Shown: in pieces, positions 36,421 to 45,097 of the stretch
Numbering within the stretch: the first letter of the stretch is position 1
How the letters are laid out: every line of letters starts with the position of its first letter
Source of the DNA: Silvibacterium bohemicum
Lineage (GTDB): Bacteria > Acidobacteriota > Terriglobia > Terriglobales > Acidobacteriaceae
Reading direction: 5' to 3'
DNA: 64,000 bases
Assembly (NCBI RefSeq): GCF_001006305.1
Contig: NZ_LBHJ01000001.1
Span: forward strand, 496,001 to 560,000
Notes under the pieces: model-generated
Database searches by the model: none
What the model was told of the DNA's origin: nothing
Seen by the model: only the letters and a program-made list of their open reading frames with translations
Made by a program: the position numbers and the translations under genes

Positions 36421-37437
36421 CTAGCCCGCTACCGTAATCTTTCCTTCCGGCGTCTTTGAGAACTCGTGGAGCAGCTTTCCATCGCTGTCGAGATGCCGCA
36501 GAGTCATCTTCTCTTTGGTCACCGAGAGCTGGCTGAAGCCGTAGATCTTCTGTGCGAATGGTCCGCGTGCCGACTCCTGAATCTTCAGGTTGTAGAGGTC
36601 CGCGCCGCCGCCGCCGGAGAGGAAGAAGCTGGTCGGATGTCCTTCGAACTCGAGATGCTGAAGATCATGATCGTGCCCGGCCAGATAGAGCTGCACGCCA
36701 TGCTTGCGGAAGAGCGGATCCCAGTCGCGAATCAGAATCGCATGATCGCCGTGCGGCCCATCGGAATAGACGGGGTGATGCGCGATCACGACCAGATACG
36801 GCGTCTTCCGCGGCTTGCTCAGCTCCGACTCGAGCCAGGCGAGCTGCTCTGCGTGCTGCTGCGCGGTCAGCGTGAAGTCGCGGCCGTGAGAGGTGATGCC
36901 ATCGCCATGCGGGACGTTGCTGTCGAGCGCAATGAAGGTGACGAGGGGGTTCTTGGCGGGAAACTCGAAGGTGTACCAGCGATCGGGCATGGTGAAGCGT
37001 GATTTGCCGCTGCGCGCATACTCCAGCTCCGCATCCACCTTGCTCATGGGCCACACCTGGTAATCGTGATTGCCGAGCACCGAGTAGGCCGGGCAATTGA
37101 AGGCGCTCGCCGGGTACATGTCCTCGAACTGCGTCTGCCAACGCGGCGACTGCGCTCCCCCCTCGAGCGGGCCATACCAGTTATCGCCCAGGAAAAACAT
37201 GGCCTCCGGACGGATTGCATTCTGCTGGGCGTACTTGCGCATCGCGTCTGCCACCGCCGTCTGGCCTGCGTGGTCGGTGTCGTAGCCCCAGTCGCCGATC
37301 ATCAGGATCTCGGACGAGGGATGTCCCGCGGGAAGGGCGGATGCCAGTCTGGAAAATGAGCCAAGCGAAGCAAGAGCGCTAAAAGCGAAGCTCTGCCGAA
37401 GAAAGCGGCGGCGAGTGACAGCAGAAGTAAGAGTCAT
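36421..37437 (-). CDS. Tat-exported calcineurin-like phosphoesterase (acid phosphatase type)
   Basis: ATG 37437 gives 338 residues and puts a twin-arginine signal at the front (TRRRFLRQSFAFSALASL). Metallophosphatase motifs occur in order: MIGDWGYD near residue 46, FLGDNWYG near 82, VLGNHDYQ near 116, VVIAHHPVYSDG near 210 and YLAGHDHDLQ near 246. This set matches purple-acid-phosphatase-like enzymes with two metals. It would release phosphate from organic esters outside the cytoplasm. It is convergent with the MBL-fold gene across a repeat element, and 78 bases downstream of the start of the pgeF stop region. Confidence 0.9.
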   Translation of the reverse strand: MTLTSAVTRRRFLRQSFAFSALASLGSFSRLASALPAGHPSSEILMIGDWGYDTDHAGQTAVADAMRKYAQQNAIRPEAMFFLGDNWYGPLEGGAQSPRWQTQFEDMYPASAFNCPAYSVLGNHDYQVWPMSKVDAELEYARSGKSRFTMPDRWYTFEFPAKNPLVTFIALDSNVPHGDGITSHGRDFTLTAQQHAEQLAWLESELSKPRKTPYLVVIAHHPVYSDGPHGDHAILIRDWDPLFRKHGVQLYLAGHDHDLQHLEFEGHPTSFFLSGGGGADLYNLKIQESARGPFAQKIYGFSQLSVTKEKMTLRHLDSDGKLLHEFSKTPEGKITVAG

Positions 37438-37515
37438 ATTCGACTTATACACTGCCTGGATGCCAGCCTCGTTCCCACAGCGAAGGTATGAATTCGAGGA
37501 ATGAAAAGCGGGTTC

Positions 37516-38535
37516 TCAGGCGCGAATTCCAATCACGGAAAACATTCGTCCGGTAAAGCCCTTCTCCGCGCGATAGGAGAAATACCGGTCTGTCCGGCAG
37601 CCGGTGCATTCGCCGGCCACGGAAATCGCCTCCGCTCGCAGACCGGCATCGAGCAGCTGGCGACGGTTTGCTTCCCACAGGTCCAGGTGCAGGCTCGGGC
37701 CGAGATTGCTGTGCCCCGGCGCACGCGCCGTCATGAAGAGCAGCGGATACTTTTCCTTGACCGGATCGGAATCGAAGATTTCGGAGAACAGGCCGGCGGC
37801 ATAGGAGAACTGCGAGGTGAACTCGTCGCGGACTTCCTCGCCCACGGCATAGCAGCAGCTTCCAATCCCCGGACCGATGGCGGCTACGAGATCTTCCGGG
37901 CGGCTTCCGAACTCGAGCCGCATCTGTCCCACGCCATTTTCGACGATGCGCTTCACCGTCCCCCGCCATCCTGCGTGGAAGGCGGCAACGGCTCGCTTTT
38001 TGGTATCGGCGATCAGAACCGGGATGCAGTCGGCGGTCTGAATGGCGATGAGCAATCCCGGCTCGCTCGTCATCATGCCGTCGGCTTTATGTGTGGCGCG
38101 CACTCCCGCGTCGTGCGCGGCCACTTTTCTCACCATTGAGGAGTGAATCTGATGCAGGGTGACCGCGGGGATTTCGGCATCGCCGCTGACTGCGGAGAAA
38201 AATCGCTGGCGGTTGATGGTTACGTGTTCCGGATCGTCGGAACTCGTGAAGCCCAGGTTCAGGTCCCCGGCCTGCTTGCTGGCTCGTTCCGGCCGATAGG
38301 CGGTCGATGTTCCGCCCATGCGGGTGCTGAAGCCGTGCCATAGCCAGTCGATTTCTGCGAAGGCCGGCGCTTTTACTACCTCCAGCCGATTTTTGCGGGC
38401 GGATGCAGGGTGGGGTGCTTGCGGCTTGGCCCGGTGGGCTCCGTCCTCTCCTGAACGCTTGCGGCCGCCTTGCTTCAAGCCTGCCTCGGCTATCTTCAGG
38501 TGAATCGATTCGATGCCGGAGGCGCGGGTAGCCAT
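37516..38535 (-). CDS. pgeF: Peptidoglycan editing factor PgeF (YfiH/laccase-domain family)
   Basis: The family removes wrong amino acids from peptidoglycan precursors and was earlier called polyphenol oxidase. The 339-residue protein shows HGFSTRMGG near residue 69, TADCIPVLIAD with the catalytic cysteine, AAFHAGWRGTVKRIVE with metal-binding His, and GPGIGSCCYAVGEEV. The part before residue 60 is rich in lysine and arginine and not typical; family members are usually about 250 residues, so the true start may be further in, although no better start was found. A possible sigma-54 promoter lies about 220 bases upstream. Confidence 0.88.
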   Translation of the reverse strand: MATRASGIESIHLKIAEAGLKQGGRKRSGEDGAHRAKPQAPHPASARKNRLEVVKAPAFAEIDWLWHGFSTRMGGTSTAYRPERASKQAGDLNLGFTSSDDPEHVTINRQRFFSAVSGDAEIPAVTLHQIHSSMVRKVAAHDAGVRATHKADGMMTSEPGLLIAIQTADCIPVLIADTKKRAVAAFHAGWRGTVKRIVENGVGQMRLEFGSRPEDLVAAIGPGIGSCCYAVGEEVRDEFTSQFSYAAGLFSEIFDSDPVKEKYPLLFMTARAPGHSNLGPSLHLDLWEANRRQLLDAGLRAEAISVAGECTGCRTDRYFSYRAEKGFTGRMFSVIGIRA

Positions 38536-38598
38536 GGGGTGATTATAGGATGGGATCTTTTGTGGGGGCTTTCACCTATTGGGCGGTGAGGAGCTGAT

Positions 38599-38620
38599 GG
38601 GCCCGCTTTCCAGCGGGCCC
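38599..38620 (-). terminator. GC-rich hairpin upstream of pgeF
   Basis: A perfect 9-bp stem GGGCCCGCT / AGCGGGCCC with a TTCC loop stands 300 bases after the regulator stop and 64 bases before the pgeF start on the minus strand. There is no T run, so a terminator or attenuator role is only possible. Confidence 0.45.
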
Positions 38621-38757
38621 GCTCAAGAGGCATTGGGAGGGAATTCCTATGGGGTCTAACGGAGAAGAGTTCGCGGAAGCGAACGGTGACACAAGAGTTA
38701 TTACCGGTGATGTGAGACTATGCCTGAAGTTGCCTCTTATTGATACCAACCTTATTA

Positions 38758-38772
38758 GCAATTCTCGGACCA
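38758..38772 (-). promoter_or_regulatory. Possible sigma-54 promoter
   Basis: On the minus strand TGGTCCGAGAATTGC keeps the GG and GC of the -24/-12 elements with the required ten bases between them, and TTGC matches the -12 box. Two bases in the -24 box differ from TGGCAC. A transcript would start near 38746 and run toward the hairpin at 38599 and pgeF. No credible short gene lies in between. The rest of the 389-base gap has no other supported feature besides the inverted repeat at 38804. Confidence 0.35.
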
Positions 38773-38803
38773 CACAGAAACGTCCGATGTCGGGTCCTGA
38801 GAT

Positions 38804-38829
38804 CAATTATTAAGAGATTCTAATAATTG
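38804..38829. promoter_or_regulatory. Perfect AT-rich inverted repeat, possible activator site
   Basis: CAATTATTA and TAATAATTG form a perfect 9-bp inverted repeat around an 8-base spacer. It is 32 bases upstream of the possible sigma-54 promoter and about 95 bases downstream of the activator gene, so it may bind the activator's Fis-type helix-turn-helix. Confidence 0.4.
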
Positions 38830-38924
38830 GACTTAGATCGATTCCAGCGAGACATGGCGAAATGTTACTGGACCGACGCTTGAGAAATGCGGAATATAAG
38901 TACCACTTTTGAGAATTCTGATTC

Positions 38925-40364
38925 CTAATGTTGGCGCTCCGACTGCACCTGCATCTGCTTCATCTTATTGAGCAAAGCCTTATAGCTCACCTGCAGGCGG
39001 CGGGCTGCTTCCCGGCGGTTCCAGCGGGTGGCAACCAGCATATTTTCAATGGCTTGAAGCTCGGCCTGGCGGGCAGCCTGGCGTCCGATTTCGAGCAGTG
39101 ATAGCCCGGGCCGGATGGGGGTGGGCATCTTCAGCACGGTAACCGAATCGCTACTCTTGCGACGGCCCCGGACCCGCCTTTCCAAAACCGGACTGTCCGA
39201 TTTCGTTTGCAATTCGCGCATCATCGAGGTGGCGTCGCCGACGATGACGTATCGCTTGCAGAGGTTTTCGAGTTCCCGAATATTGCCTGGCCAGGGATGC
39301 TGAATCAGCGCCTCGCGAGCGGCGCTGTCGAACGGGGTTACGCTTCTCCGGTATGACGCGGAGTACTTATCGAGAAAATACTGGATGAGGCCGGGGATTT
39401 CTTCGCGCCGCTCGCGCAAGGGCGGAATGGTGACGGTGACCACGTTGATGCGGTAGAGCAGGTCTTCGCGAAAAAGCCCTTCGGAGACTCGCGTCTCGAG
39501 ATTGCGATTGGTGGCGCAAATCACGCGGACGTCGACCGAGGTGTCGCGCTTGGAGCCGAGACGGGCGAATTCGCCATCCTGCAGGACGTGCAGCAGCTTG
39601 GCCTGCAGCCCGGGGTGCATCTCCGCGATTTCATCGAGAAAGAGCGTTCCGCCGTTGGCGAGCTCGAATTTTCCTGGCTTGGAGCGATGCGCTCCGGTGA
39701 AGGCGCCGGCTTCGAAGCCGAAGAGTTCGCTTTCCAGCAGATCGTTGGGAATCGCGGCGCAGTTCACTTTGACGAAGGGCCGGTCGCGGCGCTCTGAGAG
39801 CCGGAAGACCATACGCGCCGCAATCTCTTTGCCTACCCCGCTCTCTCCCCGGATGAGCACCGCGGCGCTGGTGGTTGCAACCTTATCGATGAGGTCGCGG
39901 ATGGCAATCATGTGCTGCGAGGAGTGTGAATGGAATAGCCCGGGCAGGTCGAAGAGGGAAGAGTTTGTGCTTTCAGGTGCGCTCGTTGCCGGATGGCAGC
40001 TACAGCCCAGGGCTTGAAACGCCGCGTCGAGGCACGCAATCATCTCTGCCTCGTCGAGAGGAAGCCCGAGCGTTGTCGTGACGCCCCAGCGGGCGGCTTC
40101 GAATCGGGCCTCGGCGAGCGGCGGGACGATTCCGACAACAGGAACGTCGGGGAACTCGCGGCGCATCTTCTCCAGGGTGCCGTCTCCGCTGCGCAGCTCC
40201 AGAAGAATCGCGCAGGGCCTGCTCGCGCGTGCCGCCGCTTCCGGGTCGGTGCCCGAACCGACCTCAGCGACGTTTCCACGTAAGCGGAAATAACCGCGAA
40301 GAGCACTGCAAGCCTTCTTATCCCGCACGGCCAGCAGTACCCGATGTTGCTTTTGATCGGGCAT
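38925..40364 (-). CDS. Sigma-54-dependent activator (bEBP) with degenerate receiver domain
   Basis: The 479-residue protein has three parts: a receiver-like N-terminus (1-115), an AAA+ domain (about 140-370) and a Fis-type helix-turn-helix (about 435-470, NRREAARRLQVSYKALLNKM). The AAA+ part has Walker A GESGVGKE near residue 174, GAFTGA near 226 for sigma-54 contact, and Walker B LFLDEIAEM. The receiver lacks key residues: the acidic pair is LLAVRDK, the phospho-aspartate position reads ILLELRSGD (Glu in place of Asp) and the switch lysine is absent (LGLPLDE). It may therefore be active without phosphorylation. The alpha-galactosidase gene lies 92 bases upstream on the same strand. Confidence 0.93.
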   Translation of the reverse strand: MPDQKQHRVLLAVRDKKACSALRGYFRLRGNVAEVGSGTDPEAAARASRPCAILLELRSGDGTLEKMRREFPDVPVVGIVPPLAEARFEAARWGVTTTLGLPLDEAEMIACLDAAFQALGCSCHPATSAPESTNSSLFDLPGLFHSHSSQHMIAIRDLIDKVATTSAAVLIRGESGVGKEIAARMVFRLSERRDRPFVKVNCAAIPNDLLESELFGFEAGAFTGAHRSKPGKFELANGGTLFLDEIAEMHPGLQAKLLHVLQDGEFARLGSKRDTSVDVRVICATNRNLETRVSEGLFREDLLYRINVVTVTIPPLRERREEIPGLIQYFLDKYSASYRRSVTPFDSAAREALIQHPWPGNIRELENLCKRYVIVGDATSMMRELQTKSDSPVLERRVRGRRKSSDSVTVLKMPTPIRPGLSLLEIGRQAARQAELQAIENMLVATRWNRREAARRLQVSYKALLNKMKQMQVQSERQH

Positions 40365-40456
40365 AGGATTTTGAAATGATTCTAGACCGAATTACCGACG
40401 AATGGCGTCGATTTTAATCAATCCGGGCAAGATAGGTGCAAATAACGATGGAATCT

Positions 40457-41806
40457 TCAGCGCAGGCTGAGCAGTGCGCTGGCATGGGGCGCGAGGGTTA
40501 CGCTGATCCCGGACTGCGCTCCCTGGTCACTTTGCTGCCAGAGATCGCGGACAGCGTAGCGGGGGCGCGGTAGTCCGAGATCCTTCCATGAATACTTCAC
40601 CGCTGCCGCTGAGTTGGAGAGGTTGAAGACGGCGAAAAGCTGGTGGCCGTCGAGCTGAGCGCTCCAAACTACTGTCACCGGCGTCTGGATCACGGGCCGA
40701 TTGCCGGTCGAGTGCTGATCGACGGCCAGCACCTCGCGATTGGTCAGCAGGACCTCGGTTGCTGCGTCCATTCGGGTGAGATTGGCTCCCAGAATTAGCG
40801 GCGACCGGGCGATGCACCATGCGGTTAGCAGGCTACGGGTTTCATCCGGAGTAAGGCGGGACTGGCGGGCATCGCCCCAGCCGGGCCGCGGACCCAGGTA
40901 GCCGATGGGCAGCATATCGGCGTCCGGCCAATGGCCCGGTCCGGCATAAGCAGCCCACTTGGCCAGGACAGGCAGTTGGCTGACCAGGGTTTGCGGGAAG
41001 GTCTCCGAACCCGGCTTCGACCAGAAGTCCCACATGTCGTCCGAGATTCGCCATAGCTGCGCATGTTCGCTCACATCGGCAGCCTGCTCGACGGGCGTCG
41101 GCCCCGGCGAGAGGCTCAAAACGATTGAGCGTCCCGTTTCCCTCGTAGCCCGCTTGAGGGCAGCGCTCAACATACGAATTTCAGCTGTCTTATATGGCTG
41201 CGAGATGCAGTCCACTTTGAGGAAATCCACTCCCCACCCGGCATAAAGCCGGGCGATGGAATCGTAGTAAGCCTGCGATGCCGCATTGTCCTTCAGCCCG
41301 TAGTTATCGGAGTTCCAGCGGCAGCGGTCGGAGGTATCTGCGGCATCGGCGGCGCGATAGGTGGAATCGGCGATGGGCAGATTCTGCTCGACTGCTTTGC
41401 GGGGGATACCGCGGATGATGTGAATGCCGAACTTCAGGCCGAGCGAGTGGGCGTGATCGGCCAGCGTCTTCAGCCCGCCATCTTGGGTGCCGGAAGGAAA
41501 GCGGCTGGCAGCCGGGACATAACGCCCATCCGGCGAGAGGTTGAATCCCTGATCGCCCTTGTCGCCGGGATGGTCCAGATACCATCCTTCGTCGACGACG
41601 ACATATTGCCATCCAGAGGGCTGCAGGTGCTGGTGCAGCCAATCGACATTCGCCTTGAATTCTTCCGCTGTGACACTCAGGCCGTAGGAGTCCCAGCTAT
41701 TCCAGCCCATCGGCGGAGTGGGAGCGAGCGAGGCGTCTGGATTTTGCGCACGGGAAAGCGGTGAGGTGAGTAAAGCCACAGCGAGAAAGGCGAGCCACCG
41801 TTTCAA
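40457..41806 (-). CDS. Glycoside hydrolase family 27 alpha-galactosidase, secreted
   Basis: TTG 41806 is the best start: GAGGAGG stands just upstream and the product then opens with a compact signal peptide (LKRWLAFLAVALLTSPLSRA). The 449-residue enzyme has GWNSWDSYG near residue 34, VDEGW near 70, the nucleophile aspartate in DFLKVDCIS near 197 and the acid/base aspartate in RISDDMWDFW near 254, the usual GH27 layout with a C-terminal beta-sandwich. It should release terminal alpha-galactose from oligosaccharides or glycolipids. It lies between a MerC-like gene and the sigma-54 activator, all on the minus strand with small gaps. Confidence 0.93.
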   Translation of the reverse strand: MKRWLAFLAVALLTSPLSRAQNPDASLAPTPPMGWNSWDSYGLSVTAEEFKANVDWLHQHLQPSGWQYVVVDEGWYLDHPGDKGDQGFNLSPDGRYVPAASRFPSGTQDGGLKTLADHAHSLGLKFGIHIIRGIPRKAVEQNLPIADSTYRAADAADTSDRCRWNSDNYGLKDNAASQAYYDSIARLYAGWGVDFLKVDCISQPYKTAEIRMLSAALKRATRETGRSIVLSLSPGPTPVEQAADVSEHAQLWRISDDMWDFWSKPGSETFPQTLVSQLPVLAKWAAYAGPGHWPDADMLPIGYLGPRPGWGDARQSRLTPDETRSLLTAWCIARSPLILGANLTRMDAATEVLLTNREVLAVDQHSTGNRPVIQTPVTVVWSAQLDGHQLFAVFNLSNSAAAVKYSWKDLGLPRPRYAVRDLWQQSDQGAQSGISVTLAPHASALLSLR

Positions 41807-41836
41807 TCGATCCTCCTCGAAAGACAACGAGATTTG

Positions 41837-42292
41837 TTAGGAGCACTCCGCGTCGTCATGGACGCAGGTATGACAACTGCGGCAGAAGGTATGGTTCAGG
41901 CGGTGCGCGGTAATCATAAAGCAACTGCCGATGAATGTGACGAGAACTTCCATCCAGTGCGAAGGAAGGCGGTCGCCCCAATAGGCTCCGGCAAAGATGC
42001 AGGCCAGGCCCGCCATCATGAGATAGAGGATGCGCAGACGGCGATGGCTGCGATATCCCTTGACCAGCGCCAGCGCGCCCAGGGTCGCGATGATGACCGC
42101 GAGCGAACGGTGTGTGCGCTCCTCGGAGGGAAGGAAATGCGCCGACACCACGGAGAGCGAGAGAACGACCGGCGTGACCATGCAATGAATCACGCACAGC
42201 GCCGATGTCCAGACTCCGAGCTGATCGGCGGGGATCGCAAGCAGCCGCCGTGTGGCGGCCGCAGCCACCATTCTTGAACCTTGATCTTTCAT
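41837..42292 (-). CDS. MerC-like membrane protein
   Basis: The 151-residue protein shows ALCVIHCMVTPVVLSLS near residues 31-48, a cysteine/histidine pair within the first membrane helix as in MerC-domain proteins, and about four hydrophobic segments. The C-terminus is rich in cysteine and histidine (FCRSCHTCVHDDAECS), which suggests metal binding. MerC proteins carry mercuric ion in mer operons, but no merR, merA or merP is here, so transport of another soft metal is equally likely. It precedes the alpha-galactosidase gene by 30 bases, although a functional link is not obvious. Confidence 0.85.
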   Translation of the reverse strand: MKDQGSRMVAAAATRRLLAIPADQLGVWTSALCVIHCMVTPVVLSLSVVSAHFLPSEERTHRSLAVIIATLGALALVKGYRSHRRLRILYLMMAGLACIFAGAYWGDRLPSHWMEVLVTFIGSCFMITAHRLNHTFCRSCHTCVHDDAECS

Positions 42293-42409
42293 GCTGTATC
42301 AGTCTAGAGCATTTTGCTATTAAGAAGTCATTTGCGAGATCGGATGAGTGCGGCTTTTCTTGATGAGAAGGCTGCACAGAGCGAACTTGATGAGAGACCT
42401 CTGTTGTGC

Positions 42410-42507
42410 GAGCATGGCATTCCTCAGTGGCTAAAGCCGCACTGATTTTGTGAGATTTACGTACGGCCTGAAGGCCGTACCTACCAAGGCCGAGACTTTG
42501 CCAGCAA
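42410..42507. repeat. Dispersed repeat family 3, copy A
   Basis: This 98-base segment shares long runs with 45812-45912, including CCTCAGTGGCTAAAGCCGCA and TTTACGTACGGCCTGAAG. It contains the hairpin GTACGGCC-TGAA-GGCCGTAC (42461-42480). It lies in the 483-base gap between merC and the patatin gene; in the remaining gap I see nothing else, although an open frame reaches into it from the patatin gene. Confidence 0.8.
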
Positions 42508-42775
42508 CCTGGTAGAGCGACTCTCTTCGACTTGGCTTATAGGGAAAATGCTTTGGGCGGATTTTTTGCTTTCGCCAGTTGCCGATGCCTTTCCGGGCGG
42601 ACCGGTGAGACTGAAAACTTCGGTACCCGGTCTTTCTACTTTTCCCTTGACGGCTATGGGCCGTGCGCATGTTCAATGGTGCGCACCGCTCGGTTGGCAC
42701 TTTCTCCAAAGCGGCTCCTCCCTCGATCCCCGGGCAGCACCCAGGCGCGCGCTTCCTCGCGCCGGAAAGATCGAT

Positions 42776-44452
42776 ATGCCGAAAAAGCTTGCCATCACAA
42801 TCTCCGGAGCGGTCTCGCTCGGGAGCTACGAAGCCGGGGTCCTCTATGAGGTCCTCGACGCCATTGAGCAGCACAACTCCGATCCTGCGACTGATGCAGG
42901 CAACCGCATCGAGATCGACGTTCTCACCGGAGCTTCGGCCGGAGGAATGACCGCCATCATCCTGGCCCAGAAGCTGCTCTTTGGCGGCGGTGAATTCCAA
43001 GGCCCTTACGACAACCCGGTGTATAACACCTGGGTCAAGCGCATCAGCCTCGATGGCCTGCAAAATACGGGCCCCGATGAGCCGGCTCTGCATTCGCTCT
43101 TCTCCTCGAACCTGATCACTGCTATCTCCAAAGAGGCGCTCACGGCACGCTACGGGAGTGTGCCTATCCCTCCAGCGGTGAAGCATCCCGCAGCGGCGGA
43201 TTCCATCCGCCTGGGCGTGGCTCTTACCAATCTCAACGGCGTTTGTTATGGGCGTGACGTGACGCCGGGCGGAAAGTTCGTTTATCTCGAATATGGCGAT
43301 CAACGCACGTGTCTGGTTGACTCGACCAGCGACAAGCTGGCCTTCTGGGAGCCCATGCGGCAGGCGGCGGTCGCATGCGGAGCTTTTCCTGTTGCCTTCC
43401 GGCCCCAGGATATTGCGCGCTCTGTACAGAACGAGCCGGACGACTTTCCGGATGAGAATTTGGAGCCGTGGGAGACCGATCCCACGACCTTCACCTACTC
43501 CGACGGCGGCATCCTCCAAAACCAGCCGCTGGGTATCGCGAAGAATCTTGTCGACCTGATCGATAAGCACCTGGCGCAGCAGTGCCGCTACTATTTGTTC
43601 GTATCGCCCAACGCCAAGGACCCGCAGGCGAACACCACCTTCCGTCAGGCCGACGCAAGTTACTTCAAGCTCATCGAGCGGCTGCTTGGTGTCGTTATTG
43701 GCCAGTCCGGATTTCATGACTGGATCACCGCGGAGGACATGAACCGGCGCGTCGCTCTGCTCGATGCCCGGGCGGCAGGCTTGAAAGACGTCATTCTGGC
43801 TGCAGAAATCGATGTTCCCGCGCTGCAGACTACGGCCAGCGCGCTGCTGACACTCTTCTTTCCCAACAACACGCACACGCCGCCCGGCGCTACCGGACCG
43901 GAGACGCTGGATGAGGCCAAGGCGCGCATTGCTGCGCAATATAAAACGGAGATCGCCGCGCTCGGCGCCAGCTCGGCACAGGCCATCGCTTTTCGCGATG
44001 CCGTGCTTGCCTTTGAAACTGCTGCCGGTCTCGGCGCTCGCGACGAGATGACCATCTACGGAGTCACCGCGATGGATACCGAACTGGCGGGAGCGGGTCT
44101 GCAGGCCTTCCTCGGCTTCTTCGACCAGGATTTTCGCGACCACGACTACGACGTGGGCCGCACCCATGCCCGCGCCGTGCTCAACGATCCCGCGCTGAAC
44201 ACGCCCGGCGCGATCGGACCGCTACGCTTTACAGGGAAGGCCATCCGTCCTATCAATAAGAGCCTGAACGGGATCAAGCTGGGGCAGATTCCCGCCGCCG
44301 ATTTGAAGCAATTCAAGGCCGGAGCAAAGAAGCGGCTCAACCAGATGCTCCGCGAGCTGGGTGTTCCGGCGGCTTTCCTCGCTGACGTTGTGGCTGATGC
44401 TGTGTTCGACGGCGTCCTTGACCGCGCGACGAAGGAGCTGGCCCCGGTGTAG
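42776..44452 (+). CDS. Patatin-like phospholipase
   Basis: ATG 42776 has GGAAAG about eight bases upstream and gives the typical beginning MPKKLAITISGAVSLGSYEAGVL; a longer open frame from 42548 lacks family features. The 558-residue protein has the nucleophile serine in LTGASAGGMTA (GXSXG, near residue 54) and the aspartate of the Ser-Asp dyad in YSDGGILQNQP near residue 243. The C-terminal half is helical and not recognised. Such enzymes cut acyl chains from phospholipids. There is no signal peptide, so it acts in the cytoplasm or on the inner leaflet. The following kdsC start is 37 bases downstream. Confidence 0.88.
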   Translation: MPKKLAITISGAVSLGSYEAGVLYEVLDAIEQHNSDPATDAGNRIEIDVLTGASAGGMTAIILAQKLLFGGGEFQGPYDNPVYNTWVKRISLDGLQNTGPDEPALHSLFSSNLITAISKEALTARYGSVPIPPAVKHPAAADSIRLGVALTNLNGVCYGRDVTPGGKFVYLEYGDQRTCLVDSTSDKLAFWEPMRQAAVACGAFPVAFRPQDIARSVQNEPDDFPDENLEPWETDPTTFTYSDGGILQNQPLGIAKNLVDLIDKHLAQQCRYYLFVSPNAKDPQANTTFRQADASYFKLIERLLGVVIGQSGFHDWITAEDMNRRVALLDARAAGLKDVILAAEIDVPALQTTASALLTLFFPNNTHTPPGATGPETLDEAKARIAAQYKTEIAALGASSAQAIAFRDAVLAFETAAGLGARDEMTIYGVTAMDTELAGAGLQAFLGFFDQDFRDHDYDVGRTHARAVLNDPALNTPGAIGPLRFTGKAIRPINKSLNGIKLGQIPAADLKQFKAGAKKRLNQMLRELGVPAAFLADVVADAVFDGVLDRATKELAPV

Positions 44453-44488
44453 CGATGGGAAGCGGCGGGCGCGCCGCAGGACGATAAG

Positions 44489-45043
44489 ATGGAGTGCATG
44501 TCCGACATTTCACTCTATGACCGCGCCCGCCGCATCAAGCTCTTTCTCATGGACGTTGATGGCACTCTCACTGACGGCGGTGTCTGCCTCATCTCGCTGC
44601 CTGATGGCGGCGGCGTCGCCGAGATGAAGGTCTTTAACGCAGCCGACGGCGCGGGTCTGAAGCTGGCCCACATCATGGGCCTCAAGACCGGATTCATCAC
44701 CGGCCGCAAGTCGCCTGCGGTGCAGCAGCGCGCGAACGAGCTATCGGTTGACTATGTCTATCTAGGCCAGGCGACCAAGACCCAGGCCTGGGAAGAGTGC
44801 ATCCAGAAGGCGGGCGTGACCGAGGAAGAGACCGCCTACATGGGCGACGACCTTCCGGACATGCCGCTCGCGCAACGCGCCGGACTGGCCATCGCCGTCG
44901 CCAACGCTGTTCCCGAGCTCAAGGACGTCAGCCACTACGTGACGAAACTCGGCGGTGGACATGGCTCGGCGAGGGAAGTCATCGAGCTCATTTTGAAAGC
45001 GCAAGGGCGATGGGAAGAAGCGGTGCCGAAGGCTTTGGCGTAA
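44489..45043 (+). CDS. kdsC: 3-deoxy-D-manno-octulosonate 8-phosphate phosphatase (KdsC)
   Basis: KdsC releases phosphate from KDO-8-phosphate in the LPS core pathway. The 184-residue protein has the HAD motifs FLMDVDGTLTDG near residue 21, FITGRKS near 68, a lysine in ATKTQAW near 95 and YMGDDLPDMP near 112, without a large cap domain, as in KdsC. ATG 44489 and ATG 44498 are both possible; AGGA lies about eight bases before the first. The isomerase kdsD is 13.6 kb downstream at 58639, so the pathway genes are scattered. Confidence 0.92.
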   Translation: MECMSDISLYDRARRIKLFLMDVDGTLTDGGVCLISLPDGGGVAEMKVFNAADGAGLKLAHIMGLKTGFITGRKSPAVQQRANELSVDYVYLGQATKTQAWEECIQKAGVTEEETAYMGDDLPDMPLAQRAGLAIAVANAVPELKDVSHYVTKLGGGHGSAREVIELILKAQGRWEEAVPKALA

Positions 45044-45056
45044 AACCGTCAATTCA

Positions 45057-45078
45057 TGTACGTACAATTGTGTACAAT
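45057..45078 (+). promoter_or_regulatory. Operator and promoter of the brnTA module
   Basis: TGTACGTACA (45057-45066) is a perfect palindrome and GTACA-ATTG-TGTAC (45062-45075) a second inverted repeat that shares an arm, so three TGTAC half-sites alternate in 19 bases. TACAAT at 45073-45078 resembles a -10 box. The site is 20 bases before the brnT ATG, which suits autorepression by BrnA. Confidence 0.6.
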
Positions 45079-45097
45079 GATTACGTAAGATCAATTT

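Noticed and set aside
38576-38806. 76-codon minus-strand frame upstream of pgeF
   Set aside because: It has no ribosome site or family and spans the GC hairpin and the promoter-like site; non-coding explanation preferred.
42431-44167. 578-codon open frame on the minus strand
   Set aside because: It lies opposite the patatin gene, has no recognisable domain, and its phase follows the GC-rich codon pattern of the plus-strand gene.
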